From Rhexocercosporidium sp. MPI-PUGE-AT-0058 (lineage: Eukaryota; Ascomycota; Leotiomycetes; Helotiales): a DNA stretch of 64,000 nt. The stretch lies in contig JAGTJL010000026.1 in the NCBI GenBank assembly GCA_020746875.1, positions 248,001 to 312,000 of the forward strand. The letters run 5' to 3'. How positions within the stretch are numbered: the stretch's first letter is position 1; the number at the start of each line of letters is the position of its first letter. Of the stretch, positions 38,437-49,977 are shown piece after piece. The notes below the pieces were generated by a model. It had not been told where the DNA came from. It saw only the letters and a program-made list of their open reading frames with translations, and did no database searches. Made by a program: the position numbers and the translations under genes.

Positions 38437-38750
38437 TTAAACAAGAAGATCACTTCCGCCGGAGACGGCTTTACAATACCTTACCAGAGATTCAGTTACT
38501 GATATTTCAAAGAGTCAAGATTCCAGAGATCTCTTGACAACTAGGAACCAGGGTTTAGTTCAGCACTTCGCAACTAGTAACGCCTGGAGCAGTCTTCGTT
38601 GACTACGCTCCAAACAACCCCCTTCGCACAGAGGCCGCTGTGGACAGATTTTGAGGAAGTGTTTTCATTACACCCGGAACCTCATTATCTAAGTACGAAA
38701 CCCCCCCGAATCTGCCCCGAGTCAAATACTTGTTTCTATTGAGACACATC

Positions 38751-40163
38751 ATGTCTCAACCAACTGCTGGAGAACCTATTGGATCAGGTCCTTCAGCTGC
38801 TACGACCTCCTCCGGGGCGCCTCCTGATTCAGAAACACCTGCTGCCTCGCCCCTTAAAACTAGCGTCGCTACCCGAAAGAATAAAGGCAAAGCTCGGGAC
38901 GACACGGACTATAATAACCCTGACGTTTTGAAGGGACTCTTCCAAGCCGTTAATGATCGAACCAAGGACCAGGCAAATAAGCAGAGAGAACTCCAATCCA
39001 GCCTTACCAGAATTGAGGCTATGCTCGTAGCCCTTGCTACCCCTCGGCCCAATTCAGTACGACCTGACGACGATCCTGAAGAAGACCCTACTCCTTCCGA
39101 GCCTTCCGAACCACCTCAGAGTCGCTCACGAACCCCTACTCCTCCTCTACTCCGATCAGTAGAATTCAATAGAGGTTCGCCAGGGGGTTACGCCTCTCCT
39201 ACTCCCGGAGCTCATTCAGGCTCGTTTCGGCCTTCTAAGATTCAACTAACGGAGAAGATTACCCCACTAGATAATGGCTTGGACCCCTCGTTTAAACAGT
39301 GGCGTGCTTCGGTTCAAGACCGCTTAGAAGTTAACGCTGATCTCTACCTAACGGAAAGAGCTCGTCGTGCTCTCGTTTGGGGATCAACCACCGGAACGGC
39401 ACGATCTTACCTAGAACCTCAATACCTTTCGGAAACCTATTCCTTTAAGACCGCCAAAGAGATGATCACACTTCTAGAATCCTACTTTCTAACCGGCCAC
39501 GAAGCGGACGAGTTCCGGTCTGCTTTCCACGATTTACACATGGACCCCTATTCTAAGGAGACCTTTGCTGAGTTTAAAGCAAGATTCCAGAGCGCTGCTA
39601 TCCAAGGTGGCGTCGCCAAGTCGGAATGGTTCTTTTATATGTGGCAAAAGCTCTCTCCCAGGCTACGAGACGAGACCTCTGTTATTAAGCTGACCTGGGA
39701 GAATAATTACAACAAAATGGTTTCCCACCTTGTCTCGCTAGACTCAGAGAACCGCCGGAATCGTGTGCTCAACTCAAATTTCATTTCAACTCGCACCCCG
39801 AATGTGACCCGGAAGCCGTCCGGTTCGGGTCAGACCACCTCTTCCGCTCAGACGCCTGCTCAAAGAACTACCTTCGCCCGTTAATCTTCCTCTACTCCGT
39901 TCCAACGCTCTTCTACTCCCCAACGACAGTCTACTCCCTTGCCACCGCGCCAGAGCTCTGCACATCCAAGGCCTCAGACCTCTACGGGCGACAATCCAGT
40001 CAAGTGTTATGGTTGCGGTAAATTTGGTCATTACAAGAGCGACTGCCCCGAGACTCCTAAGGTTCAGCTCGTAGACGAGGGAATCGAGGAAGAAGGCGTA
40101 GAACCAAGAGAAGAGCAGGAGGAGTTGTTGGAAGGACAAATGGAGGAAAACGAAGAGGCCTAG
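38751..40163 (+). pseudogene. Gypsy gag, one premature stop
   Basis: It begins with ATG at 38751 (MSQPTAGEP), after a 314-bp leader. The N-terminal third is Pro/Ser-rich and disordered. A capsid-like part follows (KQWRASVQDRLEVNAD, then FRSAFHDLHMDPYSKETFAEFKAR, which is the Retrotrans_gag pattern). The zinc knuckle CYGCGKFGHYKSDC lies at about 40008-40050. TAA at 39882-39884 (CGT TAA TCT) interrupts the frame between capsid and knuckle and could be one C-to-T change from CAA. The frame then continues to a natural-looking TAG at 40161-40163, overlapping the pol frame. Confidence 0.9.
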
Positions 40164-43100
40164 GGAAAGACTCCTTCCTAGGTCTACGCAAATGTGATCT
40201 GTCAAAGCTTAATTTAAACTCCCTTATGGGAGGAAAGCAATTCTTAGTCTCTTGTACTATTAGTATGAATGGATGTGGCGTTGCACTCTCCGCTTTAGCA
40301 GACACTGGAGCGAACGGTTACCTCTTCGTGAATCGGACCCTTTCCGTGCGCCTTTCGGAGGCCCTAGGAGTGAAGATTCTACCCCTCCCCTACACTGTCC
40401 CAATCCGTGGTTTCCAGAATTCCGTACGAAGCCACGCTTCTCACTATATGCGTCTCCACCTGATAATAGACGGCAGACGCATATATAACTGCCCTTTTGT
40501 CGTACTTGACCTGGGAAACCAAGATATAATAATTGGCGTCAAATGGATGAGACGCTTCCGCGTCAAACTCGATTCGGTCAATAACCGTCTTATATGGCCC
40601 TCCGCATACCCACGAACTCCTCGTTAGACGAAAGAGCTGGTCATGTCGTTCCCTACTAAGGCTAAAGCAAGAACCACTGGCTACCACCAGCCTGATGCTA
40701 ACCGACGTGACTCAGTTATGGACCAAATTGATCGGAGACGACGACACTGCCAATTCGCTGTCAACTACATATAAGTATCGACGTTACCGGAGAATCCCTT
40801 CAAGGAACAAGAGCCAGAAACAGCTCCGGAACCCCTACCATTAGAGCCGGTCGGAAAACCAAAGGCAAGGAAGCCTCGTCTACGACCACGCCGTCGTCCG
40901 GAACCTGCTGCAACTCCACAGAGAACTCCCTTCTCTATCTGTGAGATTAGCGCAAACGCATTCCACTTTAATATGAAGAGCAAGAATACTGAGTTCTTTA
41001 TAACTAGTATTTATGAAGTGGACCGAGTCTTACAGGAAAGATATGAAGAGGAGGATCCGGATACCCTCCGGATCGTGGCCGAAAGGCTTCCGAAGTAATA
41101 TCAACTTCTTAAGGAAGCATTTTCCAAGACGGAGTCAAACGTTTTGCCACCCCATCGATACTACGACCACAAGATTCAATTAGAGGCTCCATTACCTGAT
41201 TCTTATTCTCCCTTATACCGTCAATCAACAGAGGAGTTGAAAGTATTAAAAGAATACCTCTTGGAGAACCTTGACAAAGGGTTTATCGAGACAAGTCAAA
41301 GTCCCTTCGCCTCTCCCGTCCTTTTTGTAAAGAAGAGCGATGGAGGGTTGCGTTTCTGTATTGATTACCGTCGTCTAAATGCGTTGACGCGGAAGGACTC
41401 ATACCCTATACCGAGAATCGACGAGCTCCTCTCCCGCGTGTCGAAAGCTAAAGTGTTTACTAAACTCGATATTCGGGCCGCATTCAATCGCATCCGAATG
41501 GACCCCGAGTCGGAAGAGTATACGACATTCCGCACTAGGTATGGGACTTACAAATGCAAAGTATTACCCTTTGGACTCTGCAACGGACCAAGCACGTACC
41601 AACGCTATATGAACGACGTGTTACTGGATTATTTAGACGACTTCTGCATGGCATACCTTGACGATATCCTGATCTATTCGGAATCGATAGAGGAGCATGA
41701 AGAACACGTCAAAATAGTTCTGAAACGGCTCATGGAAGCTGGCTTGCAAGTCGATATTAAGAAGTATGAATTCCACGTTACTCGCACCAAATACTTAGGT
41801 TATATCGTGACTATAGAAGGAATTGAAGCCGACCCAGAGAAGGTAGAGCCGTTACGGAACTGGAAATACCCAAAGACTGTCATAGTAACGAAGTCTTTCC
41901 TAGGTTTCTGCGGTTTCTACCGACAATTTATTCGCAACTTTGGACTCATCGCGAAGCCTCTCTCCACGCTTACCCGACCTACGGTTCCCTGGAATTGGAC
42001 GGAAGAGTGTAAAAATGCCTTTGAAGAGTTACGGAATCAATTGCTAGCTATACAGAAGATTTACTATTTCAACCCCGACCTGCCAACGCGACTAGAAACC
42101 GACGCTTCCGATGGAGTAATTGTAGGCGTAGTTTCCCAACAACACGCTGACGGACTATGGTACCCCCTAGGATTCTACTCCCACGTCCTGAATGGCCATG
42201 AGCCTAATTGGGAAATCCACGACAAAGAACTTTATGCGATCGTGGGATTGTTTCACAAGTAGCGTCCTGAACTCATGTCCATTCGGACCAGACTCGGAGT
42301 ATATTCGGACCACCGATCCCTGGAGTATTTCATGACGACAAAAGTCCTTACAGGCAAGCAGGCTCGATGGATGGAATTCTTGTCTGATTTCAATTTCCAG
42401 ATTATGTATACGCCAGGTAAACAAAATCAAAAGGCTGACATTCTCAGCCGGAGAGAGCAAGACCTGGAAGTCCAAGAGAAAGTGAAGTTAGACAGCCGAT
42501 CTAGAGTCTTACTTGCGCCTAGTCGCCTCGACCCTAGAATCAATGCGGAGTTAGCGGATGAGTTTGTAGCTGACGTTGTTTCTCTTTATCTTCTCTCCCC
42601 GGAAACGGAAGACGCCGTTGACGATTCGACTCCAGAGCTACTCAGAACCTCATTCGACCTTATTGAAAAGCTTTGTCAAGATAACCGCGAGTCCTTTACG
42701 AAGGAACGGAAGTCCTTACCTAAGGATTACACGATAACGGACGGACTCTTATGCTTTAAAGGCCGTCTATGTGTACAGAGGAATACCCCGCTGTGTACTA
42801 GACTGATCCGAGAGGCCCATGACCAGCCGTCCACAGCGCATCCAAGTGGAAAGAAGACTTACCAGCTCCTTGCTCCCAAGTACTACTGGTTCGGAATGGG
42901 TTCGGACTGCTTCCGGTATGTAAGAAATTGCAGAGCTTGTCAATACTCTTACTCCAAACAAACCAAGCAGCAAGGGTTCCTACACCCTTTACCTATTCCC
43001 GCATACCCTATGCAGCACCTGTGCATGGATTATAAGGATTTTCCAAAAGACAAACACGGTTTTGACCGAATCTTGGTGTTTATTGACCGCCTCGGAAAGG

Positions 43101-44167
43101 ATTCCGTCACAATTCCTTATCACTAAGATATCGACGCTCGTGGCACTGCTCAACTGTTTATTTAATGGATTTACCGATTCGGACATACTCCGGAGACGAT
43201 TGTGTCTGACCGCGGCGCTTAGTTTGTCTCCTCCTTTTGGAAAGAATTCTGTCGTATTATCGGCGTCAAGATTAAGCTTTCCACAGCTTATCATAAGGAG
43301 ACGGACGGACAAACGGAGATCATGAATCGCTATATCGATCAAAGGCTCAGACCATTCGTCACTTACTACTAGGATAACTGGAGTGAGTTAATACTATTAA
43401 TCGATAGAGCTCAAATATCCCTGCCTCACGAATCCATTGGTATAGCTCCGTATCAGCTCAAATTCGGCATGGAACCACGCAACAGCTGGGACTGGAAGAC
43501 GCCTAAGGCTACCACTCCACTAGAAAAGCTCAATTACGTCGATGCAAAGAAGCTAGCTCAACGTATAGAACAGGCGTGGAAAATTGCTAAAGGAAACATG
43601 TAAGCCGCTCAAGACCGTATGGCCCGCGCAACGGACCAGAAACGGAGGCCTATCGACTGGGAAGTCGGAGAAGAGGTCTTCCTGTCAACTAAGAACCTCA
43701 AGAGCCACCGACCTAGTCGTAAGCTTGCAAATCAATGGGAGGGCCCCTTCAAGATTCTGGAGAAGGTGGGCCACTCTTATAAGCTAGAATTACCTGCAGG
43801 CTCTTAAATACACGACGTATTTGCACCGGAACTCCTTTTTAAGGACCCGAAAGACCCCTTGCCAGGTCAAGAGACGCCGAAACCTCCTCCGGAGGTAATC
43901 GAGGGTCAAGAAGAGTGGGAAATCGAGGAAATCCTTGGTGTTAGACTATACCGCAACGTGCTTAAATATTAAGTGAAATGGCTAGGCCATGACCCCGATC
44001 CACAGTGGTATAATGCCTCCGATTTGATGGGGTCGCCTCACAAATTAAGGGATTTCCATGCGGCGCATTCTGACAGACCGGGACCACCCCGAAACCTGTC
44101 CGAATGGCTCAAGGCTTGGGAATCAGGGGAAGATGATTACAGTCACTTGGAAGACAATAGACCATAA
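40164..44167 (+). pseudogene. Gypsy pol with chromodomain, about 11 premature stops
   Basis: It lies in the -1 register relative to gag. In order: protease LADTGANGY (Asp codon 40301), RT with VLFVKKSDGGLRFCIDYR and the AYLDDILIYS box at 41654-41665, RNase H ETDAS at about 42095, an integrase zinc finger (H..H..C..C, about 42820-42945), integrase core residues at MDYKDF, VSDRGA and KETDGQTE, and a chromodomain at about 43910-44060 (EWEIEEILGVR ... VKWLGHDPDPQWYNASDL). Stops at 40625, 40771, 41096, 42260, 43124, 43163, 43220, 43370, 43601, 43805 and 43970 (approximate) are TAA or TAG where Gln (or Trp at 42260) is expected. No frameshift is needed, so the copy is recent. Confidence 0.92.
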
Positions 44168-44364
44168 CTTCTTCCGAGACAGCGAAACGACGACGTTGAT
44201 TGACAGCTATCTACCCTCTGATTTAAAGCACTAACGGGGCCTTGCGACCGCACCCCAACAGGGACCTAGCCACCGATTTCACTACAGACGGCTACTTTCG
44301 CATGGGGGTTTGAAGAAGGTAACGGCCACGAAGGACCACCGAAACCAATCCGAAACAGGGCCTC

Positions 44365-45125
44365 TCAATCCTCACTAAAGGGGTCCTCCTCCTCTCCCGA
44401 TGGAGGCTCGGTCAGCTCGCTGTCTGACCCTCTATAGGAGGGGCCAAACTTCTTCTTCTTCTTCCTCTTCTCAGCAGCAGCAGCAGCCGCCTTACGCTTG
44501 ACACCACCACGACGTGTGCGGCGACGAGCCACACCTACATCCTTATCCTCATCCTCCTCTCCCTCCCTACCACCAGCACCACCACCACGGCGAGCCATTC
44601 TAACCACCGAAGTGGCGAGGACCCGCGAGAACTCCAGCAGGGCCTTCAGGTGTCAGATACTGATATTACTTGTAACAAACTCAACGACTTACAGCAACGT
44701 TGTCTGATTGCTCAGACATAGTGTGGCGGAGAGCCCGAGTCTCCTCCAACACCGCAAACCCCAGCTCTTCCATGGTCTTAGGCGCCTCCGCGGTCGCCAC
44801 AAGCAATACCTCGTCGATCGACGAGGCGGCAACTTGGACTTCCGCATCATCGGCAGCTGCCAACAACGCGTCGTATTCCGGGCCTATAAACCACGGAAGC
44901 TAAAAAGTCAAAAGTATCAGTATCGGACTCGTTTCGGAGGTTTTCCGGACCTCAACTTACAGGGCGGCAAGATCCCTTCTGGGCTGTGCAATAAGCACAT
45001 TTCTTCGAGCCACTCTTATCGAAGTGACAAGAGTGGCCCGGCTCCTTCGCCATCCGGCGCACGCAGCGCACGCAGCAGTTGCGGTAGGCCGCCGCCAAGG
45101 CTCCCGATGGGGTTGGAAGAGGCAT
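44365..45125 (-). CDS. Spliced antisense accessory gene of the young Gypsy, Cys-rich
   Basis: Between pol and the 3' LTR the opposite strand holds three exons (45125-44961, 44899-44693, 44643-44365). Intron 1 is 61 bp, GTAAGT to TTTTTAG; intron 2 is 49 bp, GTAAGT, a TCTGACAC branch, then AAG. Both are phase 0, and the 216-residue product has no stop. Residues 18-57 carry the pattern CCVRC, C-H-F, CAYC and CRPLP, which resembles a Cys-rich domain seen in uncharacterised fungal proteins. The middle is acidic-helical. The end has Arg/Lys-rich blocks (RRRTRRGG, EKRKKKKK) suggesting nuclear location, then an acidic tail. The introns can persist through retrotransposition because the genomic RNA is the other strand. 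Extra genes, some antisense, have been described in other fungal Gypsy elements; the function of this one is unknown. Confidence 0.72.
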
Positions 45126-45579
45126 TATTACAGTCAGAATTCGGATTTTGCCATAGAAGTCACGGGATTTCACTTACTTGTTGTTGTTTGTTTGTTTTGA
45201 TTGACTGGCTGTACGTGTTAGCAATTACACAGCGCAGATCGACAATTTGGGGTAACTTACGGAGAAGTGTGTGTTGCTAAAGGAGGAAGAATCAACTCCT
45301 TGGAAAGTTTGACGTACATATGCGCCAACACAAGCAAACAAATCGATGGCGCTAAGGCAGCACAATACGATAGGTAACGGACCAGATTCGGACGCCTATT
45401 CCACCAATCAAACAAATAAAAGCTCGCCCTCCTGCAACATATTGTTTGCTATTGTACAGGACCTCGCTTACGCTCGCGTAACCTCGCTTGACCTCGGATA
45501 AGAGCCCTCAGCACCGCAACAACACCAAACTACGACTAATTAGAGATTGAGGACAATCTCTCTTCTAGGAGGGGGGTAA

Positions 45580-45837
45580 TGTGACGATAGGTACACTTAG
45601 GAGCTTCTCAGCGAGTCAGGGAATCCAGGGGTTCAGAGGTAACCAAGTCATGCCGAGTCGGACCAGTACCGGAGGGGTTTCGGAGGAGCCTATATATATG
45701 AACTCACACTCCCTCCACTCCCTCTTTCCTTCTTCATCTTCTTGTTTCCTTCGTATTAGACCTATTAGCTCTCGATAGCCTCAGCTAAAGTACTACCATA
45801 TACCTCTTACACCGCTCTCTTGGCTAGTGTCGTTACA
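45580..45837 (+). repeat. 3' LTR of the young Gypsy
   Basis: Partner of 38179-38436, apparently without a difference. AAAGA follows directly. Confidence 0.95.
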
Positions 45838-45842
45838 AAAGA

Positions 45843-46190
45843 GCAGTAATATATAGATTAGGATTTATAAGAGTTAATAGCTGCGTGATAAAATATAAAA
45901 GCTATTAATTATTTTATAATTACTGAAAATAAGAGCAGAAGCTAAATAAATAACTTGACGTTTCGCGAAAGCAAGTAAAGTATTCTGGCCGGTAGCTAGT
46001 AATATATAATACGTGCTTTATAATTTTATAATTACGCTAACGCAATTAGCATAATATAAGATTAAGGAAGAGTATATGTCTAATAACTTCTAAAAAGAAA
46101 ACGCTAATATATAATAAACGTAGTCTTAATTATATGTGATTAATTGCGATATCGGTATTAATATAATCGCTTCAGGGTCTTCGGCTGGAG
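45843..46190. other. AT-rich RIP-type flank
   Basis: It continues the target sequence of the Gypsy insertion. At about 46190 the composition switches within a few bases to balanced gene-type DNA, the right border of the repeat compartment. Confidence 0.6.
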
Positions 46191-46709
46191 CTCCGGTAGG
46201 ATCCATGTAGATCAGAATATACAAACAGCCTCCCTCTCTGTGAAACGCAATGAGATGGGATTGATCGCGTCATGGGATTCTGGAGGTGAACGGGAGATTG
46301 AATCTTTTCTGAGGCTTCAAACTAATAAATACACCTACAAAACAGACATTAATATCCTTTCAGCCTCTATTCTGTTTTGAAGTCTTCCACTTCTTCCCTG
46401 CTTGATATCAGACCAAATGTCTGACGTGATTGAGCTCCAGTGGCATTGTGATCATTGTTGCGCCCTTGTCCCCCTTTGTGCAGTCGCTCATGTTCCCAAA
46501 ATATCTACTAGAATAGAACAGGAACAGAAAAAAACACAGCTAGCTACCATCTCCCAATGTATCCGCACTATGCACAGTACTCGCAAAACTCACCACAGGC
46601 GAATGGTCAAGCGCTCGGTCTCACAGATTCCCTGCCCATCATTCCATGCCCATTTCATCATATGCACAAAAATCCCATCCTCGTACAGCAGCACAGATCC
46701 TCATAGCCG

Positions 46710-47179
46710 TCACACCTGCTTCCGCCACTCGGTGCACCCGGTACATTTCTCGTGCTCGCACTTGGCGCAACTCATTTTATCGTGGGTGTTCATGGCTCCG
46801 CACTATTCTCTCCCTCACAGTCAGTGGCAGTATCAGCATGGCCACGTTTCTTTCATTATCAGCACCGCGTGGACGCTTCGTCCTCCCATGACCTTTGATT
46901 AGGAATAAATAAGAACCGCAGCGGGAGCTTGGACTTGGACATGTGACAGGCTAGGAACAGACTTACCGACAATTGCTGCCCAGGCGTATACGAGCAGCAG
47001 CAGATCCAGAACTCGTTCGGGACGGCAAGGGCTCTCCGGGAATGGGATATTTTCTTGGATTTGAGCTCTAATTGGGAGGTTGTTGGTGTATAGAAAATGA
47101 GTTCAATGGGTCCACGTTTGGGGTGTTTGGCTAATGAGGAGGAAGAGAGAGGAGAGAGGTGAAGGTCATTGAGATGCAT
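46710..47179 (-). CDS. Short Cys-rich (zinc-ribbon-like) fungal protein
   Basis: Two exons on the minus strand, 47179-46967 and 46802-46710, joined by a 164-bp intron (GTAAGT donor, CCACTGAC branch, ATAG acceptor, phase 0), give 101 residues. The last third has the metal-ligand pattern WICCCS ... SCGAM ... MSCAKCEHEKCTGC and ends EWRKQV. This resembles small fungal proteins with a W-x-C-C-x-C and C-x-x-C-x-H-x-x-C-x-x-C arrangement, many annotated only as hypothetical. The intron falls inside the Cys cluster, so the exons make sense only together. The frame is open upstream of the chosen ATG with no other Met, so 47179 is the first usable start. Confidence 0.6.
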
Positions 47180-47543
47180 AGCTTCGAGGGGAATAGGGAC
47201 TTCAGGGACAGGAGGGGAAGGGCGGGAAAACGAAAGAAAGAAGAGAAGACGAAATAGGAGAAGAAACAAGGTCGAATGAGGGGAAATGATATATATGACA
47301 AAGTAGATGGCACAAAGTTAAAGAATATGTACCGGTTTGTCACGCGTGCCTGATTCACAGACGTGGAAGGAGGTGATAGGCGAGAGTGATCAAGAGAGAG
47401 GCGGTGTTTTGCTTGGCTGTCATTCCAATGCATCTTCTCGTGACTGCTGATCATCGCGATTTGCCTTTCGAATATCGCCATGATACTGCTACTTCCCTCG
47501 GGTGTATTGGCTGGCTTTCAGATGGCCGTTTGGAGGTGTCCAA

Positions 47544-49530
47544 TCATATCACAGAGACTGTGGAGCCCCGAGCAGGAATCTGACTCTCATCAATCCAGTT
47601 CTCCCAGAATTTCAAACCCTCGATGCCTTCTTCCCTGCATAATACCCCTTTCTCTTCTGCCATTTCTAGTTCCTCTTCTGCGACGCCGATACTCCATCCA
47701 AATCTCTCAGCGGCATCTTGAGCTGTGACTCCACGACCAAAAACCTGCCAGTCCCAGGATAAATCCTTATCAGGTGGGAAGACATGAAGATCGGCAAGCC
47801 AGGCGAGGAGAGTTCTGATTGTCTTTTCATCTGTTCTGTCGCTGGATTGGACGACTAGAACACCGCTCTTGAATTGTCGGAGGCGGACTGGAAGGTGGAG
47901 TTTCTCCCAAAGACGAGCGGCTTTCTCAAAGTCGAGAGGACTGACAAGTTCCACTCCTCCACGGGCTCGATTAAAAACTGCCCAGAGATCCACCAAGCTG
48001 ATGATACCGCCTGCTTTGCGGAGAACACCTCGAGCATCGTCGGTAAGGAACTCTGCCAGATTCCGGGAGAGTTCGGAGATGTAGAGGGATTCTGAATTGC
48101 TGCCTCCTCCTAGCATGTCTTTCGTGGTTACTAATCCCAGAGCATTTGCAACTGCGTTTGTTTCTGCCCCTCCTCCATTGGAAGAGAAAGATTCTGCCAA
48201 TGCAACAATCTCCTTTGCTGAGGCCATCAGTGCTTCCAGATCTTCGAAAGCGTTGCCTATAACAAGTTCGTTGTTCTTCCGCATGTCAAGACGTCGCTGT
48301 TCCAAACCGGCGATTCCCACCGTCTTCGCCCGCTCCCCACTTGGCGTAGATGTCCCGGACCCAGATGTCGTTTGCTCTGCAGCTGTTGGAACAGGAGGTG
48401 CACCTTGTAGAAGCCATTTCCTCTGCTGCATACAACCCTTCAATCGCTCGTAGAATATCGGCCCGCCTCCTGCACGGAAGGATAATTTGATATTCTCCCC
48501 ATTCTCGGAAGTTGGGAGGGGTATGCTGTGGAGAATTGGACCAGGGGACTCTGACCGCACGGGAGGTTTATCAAGTCCCGTTGGGACATCCTGCGAAAGT
48601 AGTGGAGCACCACAGAGCTCACAGGAGAGCAGAGATGGATGATTGAGAAATGTGCACCTTGGACACTGAAATGATGCCCCTTCCACAGTTTGAGAAACCG
48701 TCCGTTGACTGGAACTTGTTGGGATATCTGGCCATACATCTGATTGTGGTCGAGGTACATCTGTCCTACCACGGAGAGGTATTGGAGCCCTGACTGGCAT
48801 AGGAGAAGCTACTTGTCTATTCGTAGCACTTGAAATGGCAGCCTTCATCACAAGTGCAAATGATGGTTTTATTCCACAAGCCAGACATGGGGCCAGAGGA
48901 GTGCGTTCGTTCGCAGTGTGTGGATCAAAGTTCGAAGGAACGGGGTTTGAAAAGGAGCATATCGTACAAATCCAAGTCGCATTACTGGCAGGTGACGGTT
49001 CAGGAGTCGGCAGATGAAAAGGACTATCGGTTCGAGCTGGTGATGCAGTTGCACTCCTGGATGGGCCATTGAGGCTTGACACAGCTCGATTTTGGATCGA
49101 GGATCGTTTCATGGGTTTGGGAACAAGAGTTATCTTTGGAGAGGATTTCAAGAAGCCACCCTGCATCTATTAGCAAATGAAAGTACACCTGCCAACAAAG
49201 ACATGCATAGAACTCATATCTTTCCACATCCTTCAGATCAATAGCTGTAGAGTTCTTTCGCGGATCTCCATTGTCCACATAGCAGATTCGATGTGAGGTC
49301 AAATAGACCTGGCCATTCTGATGGTCTGGGATCTTGAACTTCCTGCAGGTATCCCGGTTAGCTTGTGAGCCTATACAATTCCATGCAGCATCCCGAATGG
49401 GCCATCTGGAACAGCGTCTGCATGTATACCCTTCATAGAGTCCAACATTGTCCTGCACAAACAGTAGGACCTCGTCTGGGAGATAGGACGGCCGCAGTGC
49501 AGTAGTGAGGTCTATGTGTTTTAGAAACAT
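47544..49530 (-). CDS. VPS36: ESCRT-II subunit Vps36
   Basis: Exons 49530-49430, 49342-49207 and 49160-47544 give 617 residues. Vps36 links ESCRT-I, phosphoinositides and ubiquitinated cargo at endosomes. The GLUE domain starts at MFLKHIDLTTALRPSYLPDEVLL, runs through HRICYVDN and is split, as in yeast, by two NZF-type zinc fingers (WICTIC..CLACG at about 142-180; FQCPRCTFLNHPSLLSCELCG at about 242-266). The second half of GLUE follows (FYERLKG), then the two winged helices of the EAP30 domain (GIAGLEQRR, LGLVTTKDMLGGG, ISLVDLWAVFNRARG, LVSPLDFEKAARLWEKL). Intron 1 (87 bp) is GTATAC..CTAAC..CAG. Intron 2 (49206-49161, 46 bp) appears to be of the rare GC-AG class. It is divergent from the gene at 49978. 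Confidence 0.93.
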
Positions 49531-49977
49531 CCGGCCCAGCCAGTCCTACGCCTGCCTGTACCTGTGCCTGTCTGTCTGGAGTGGTCGCGTGAGGATATAA
49601 ATTGTCGACATTGGCAGAGGAGACAAAGAGGAGGGGCAGAAATGATTGCCTGGACTACTACTGCAGCTGGGCTGTTATCGTGGTGCAGCTGTGGTGTGGT
49701 GTGGTGTGGTGGTGTGCCCGGGTGCTTATCTGGGTAATGTGAGGGACTTAAAATACGCGCAGGTTCACCCACCGCTGTACATCTCCGCACGCTAGTCTCT
49801 TAGGCGACATTTGGACTCACGACCACGACGACCTCCCTGATCTTTGAAATCCCCTTCCCATTTCCATCTTCCTTCACCACCACCACCACCAAACCTTCCA
49901 AGAATAAGAAGATCCCCCAACGCTGCGATTCTATAAATCGCCTCACTAACACAGCTACATTCCACATACATTCCTGC
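49531..49977. promoter_or_regulatory. Bidirectional promoter between VPS36 and the THP3-like gene
   Basis: The 447 bp between two divergent start codons has no gene. It holds a CACC-rich tract near 49875-49890 and a GTGGTGTGGTGTGGTGTGG run near 49690-49712. No clear TATA box precedes either gene. Confidence 0.55.

Larger units (their letters stand above)
38179..45837 (+). mobile_element. Young Ty3/Gypsy chromovirus, 7.66 kb, complete structure
   Basis: LTRs of 258 bp at 38179-38436 and 45580-45837 look identical base for base, and AAAGA stands on both outer sides (38174-38178 and 45838-45842). A purine tract AGGAGGGGGGTAA precedes the 3' LTR. Inside are gag with a zinc knuckle, pol (protease, RT, RNase H, integrase, chromodomain) in a different frame, and about 1.4 kb beyond pol that carries a spliced gene on the opposite strand. 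gag and pol are broken by premature stops. A heavily RIP-mutated relative is at 21705-23943. Confidence 0.95.

Noticed and set aside
40226..40627. Protease stretch considered as a separate gene
   Set aside because: It is in the same frame as the later RT and integrase and bounded only by a nonsense codon, so it is part of pol.
46402..46902. 166-codon plus-strand open frame
   Set aside because: His/Ser-rich shadow antisense to the spliced Cys-rich gene at 46710-47179.
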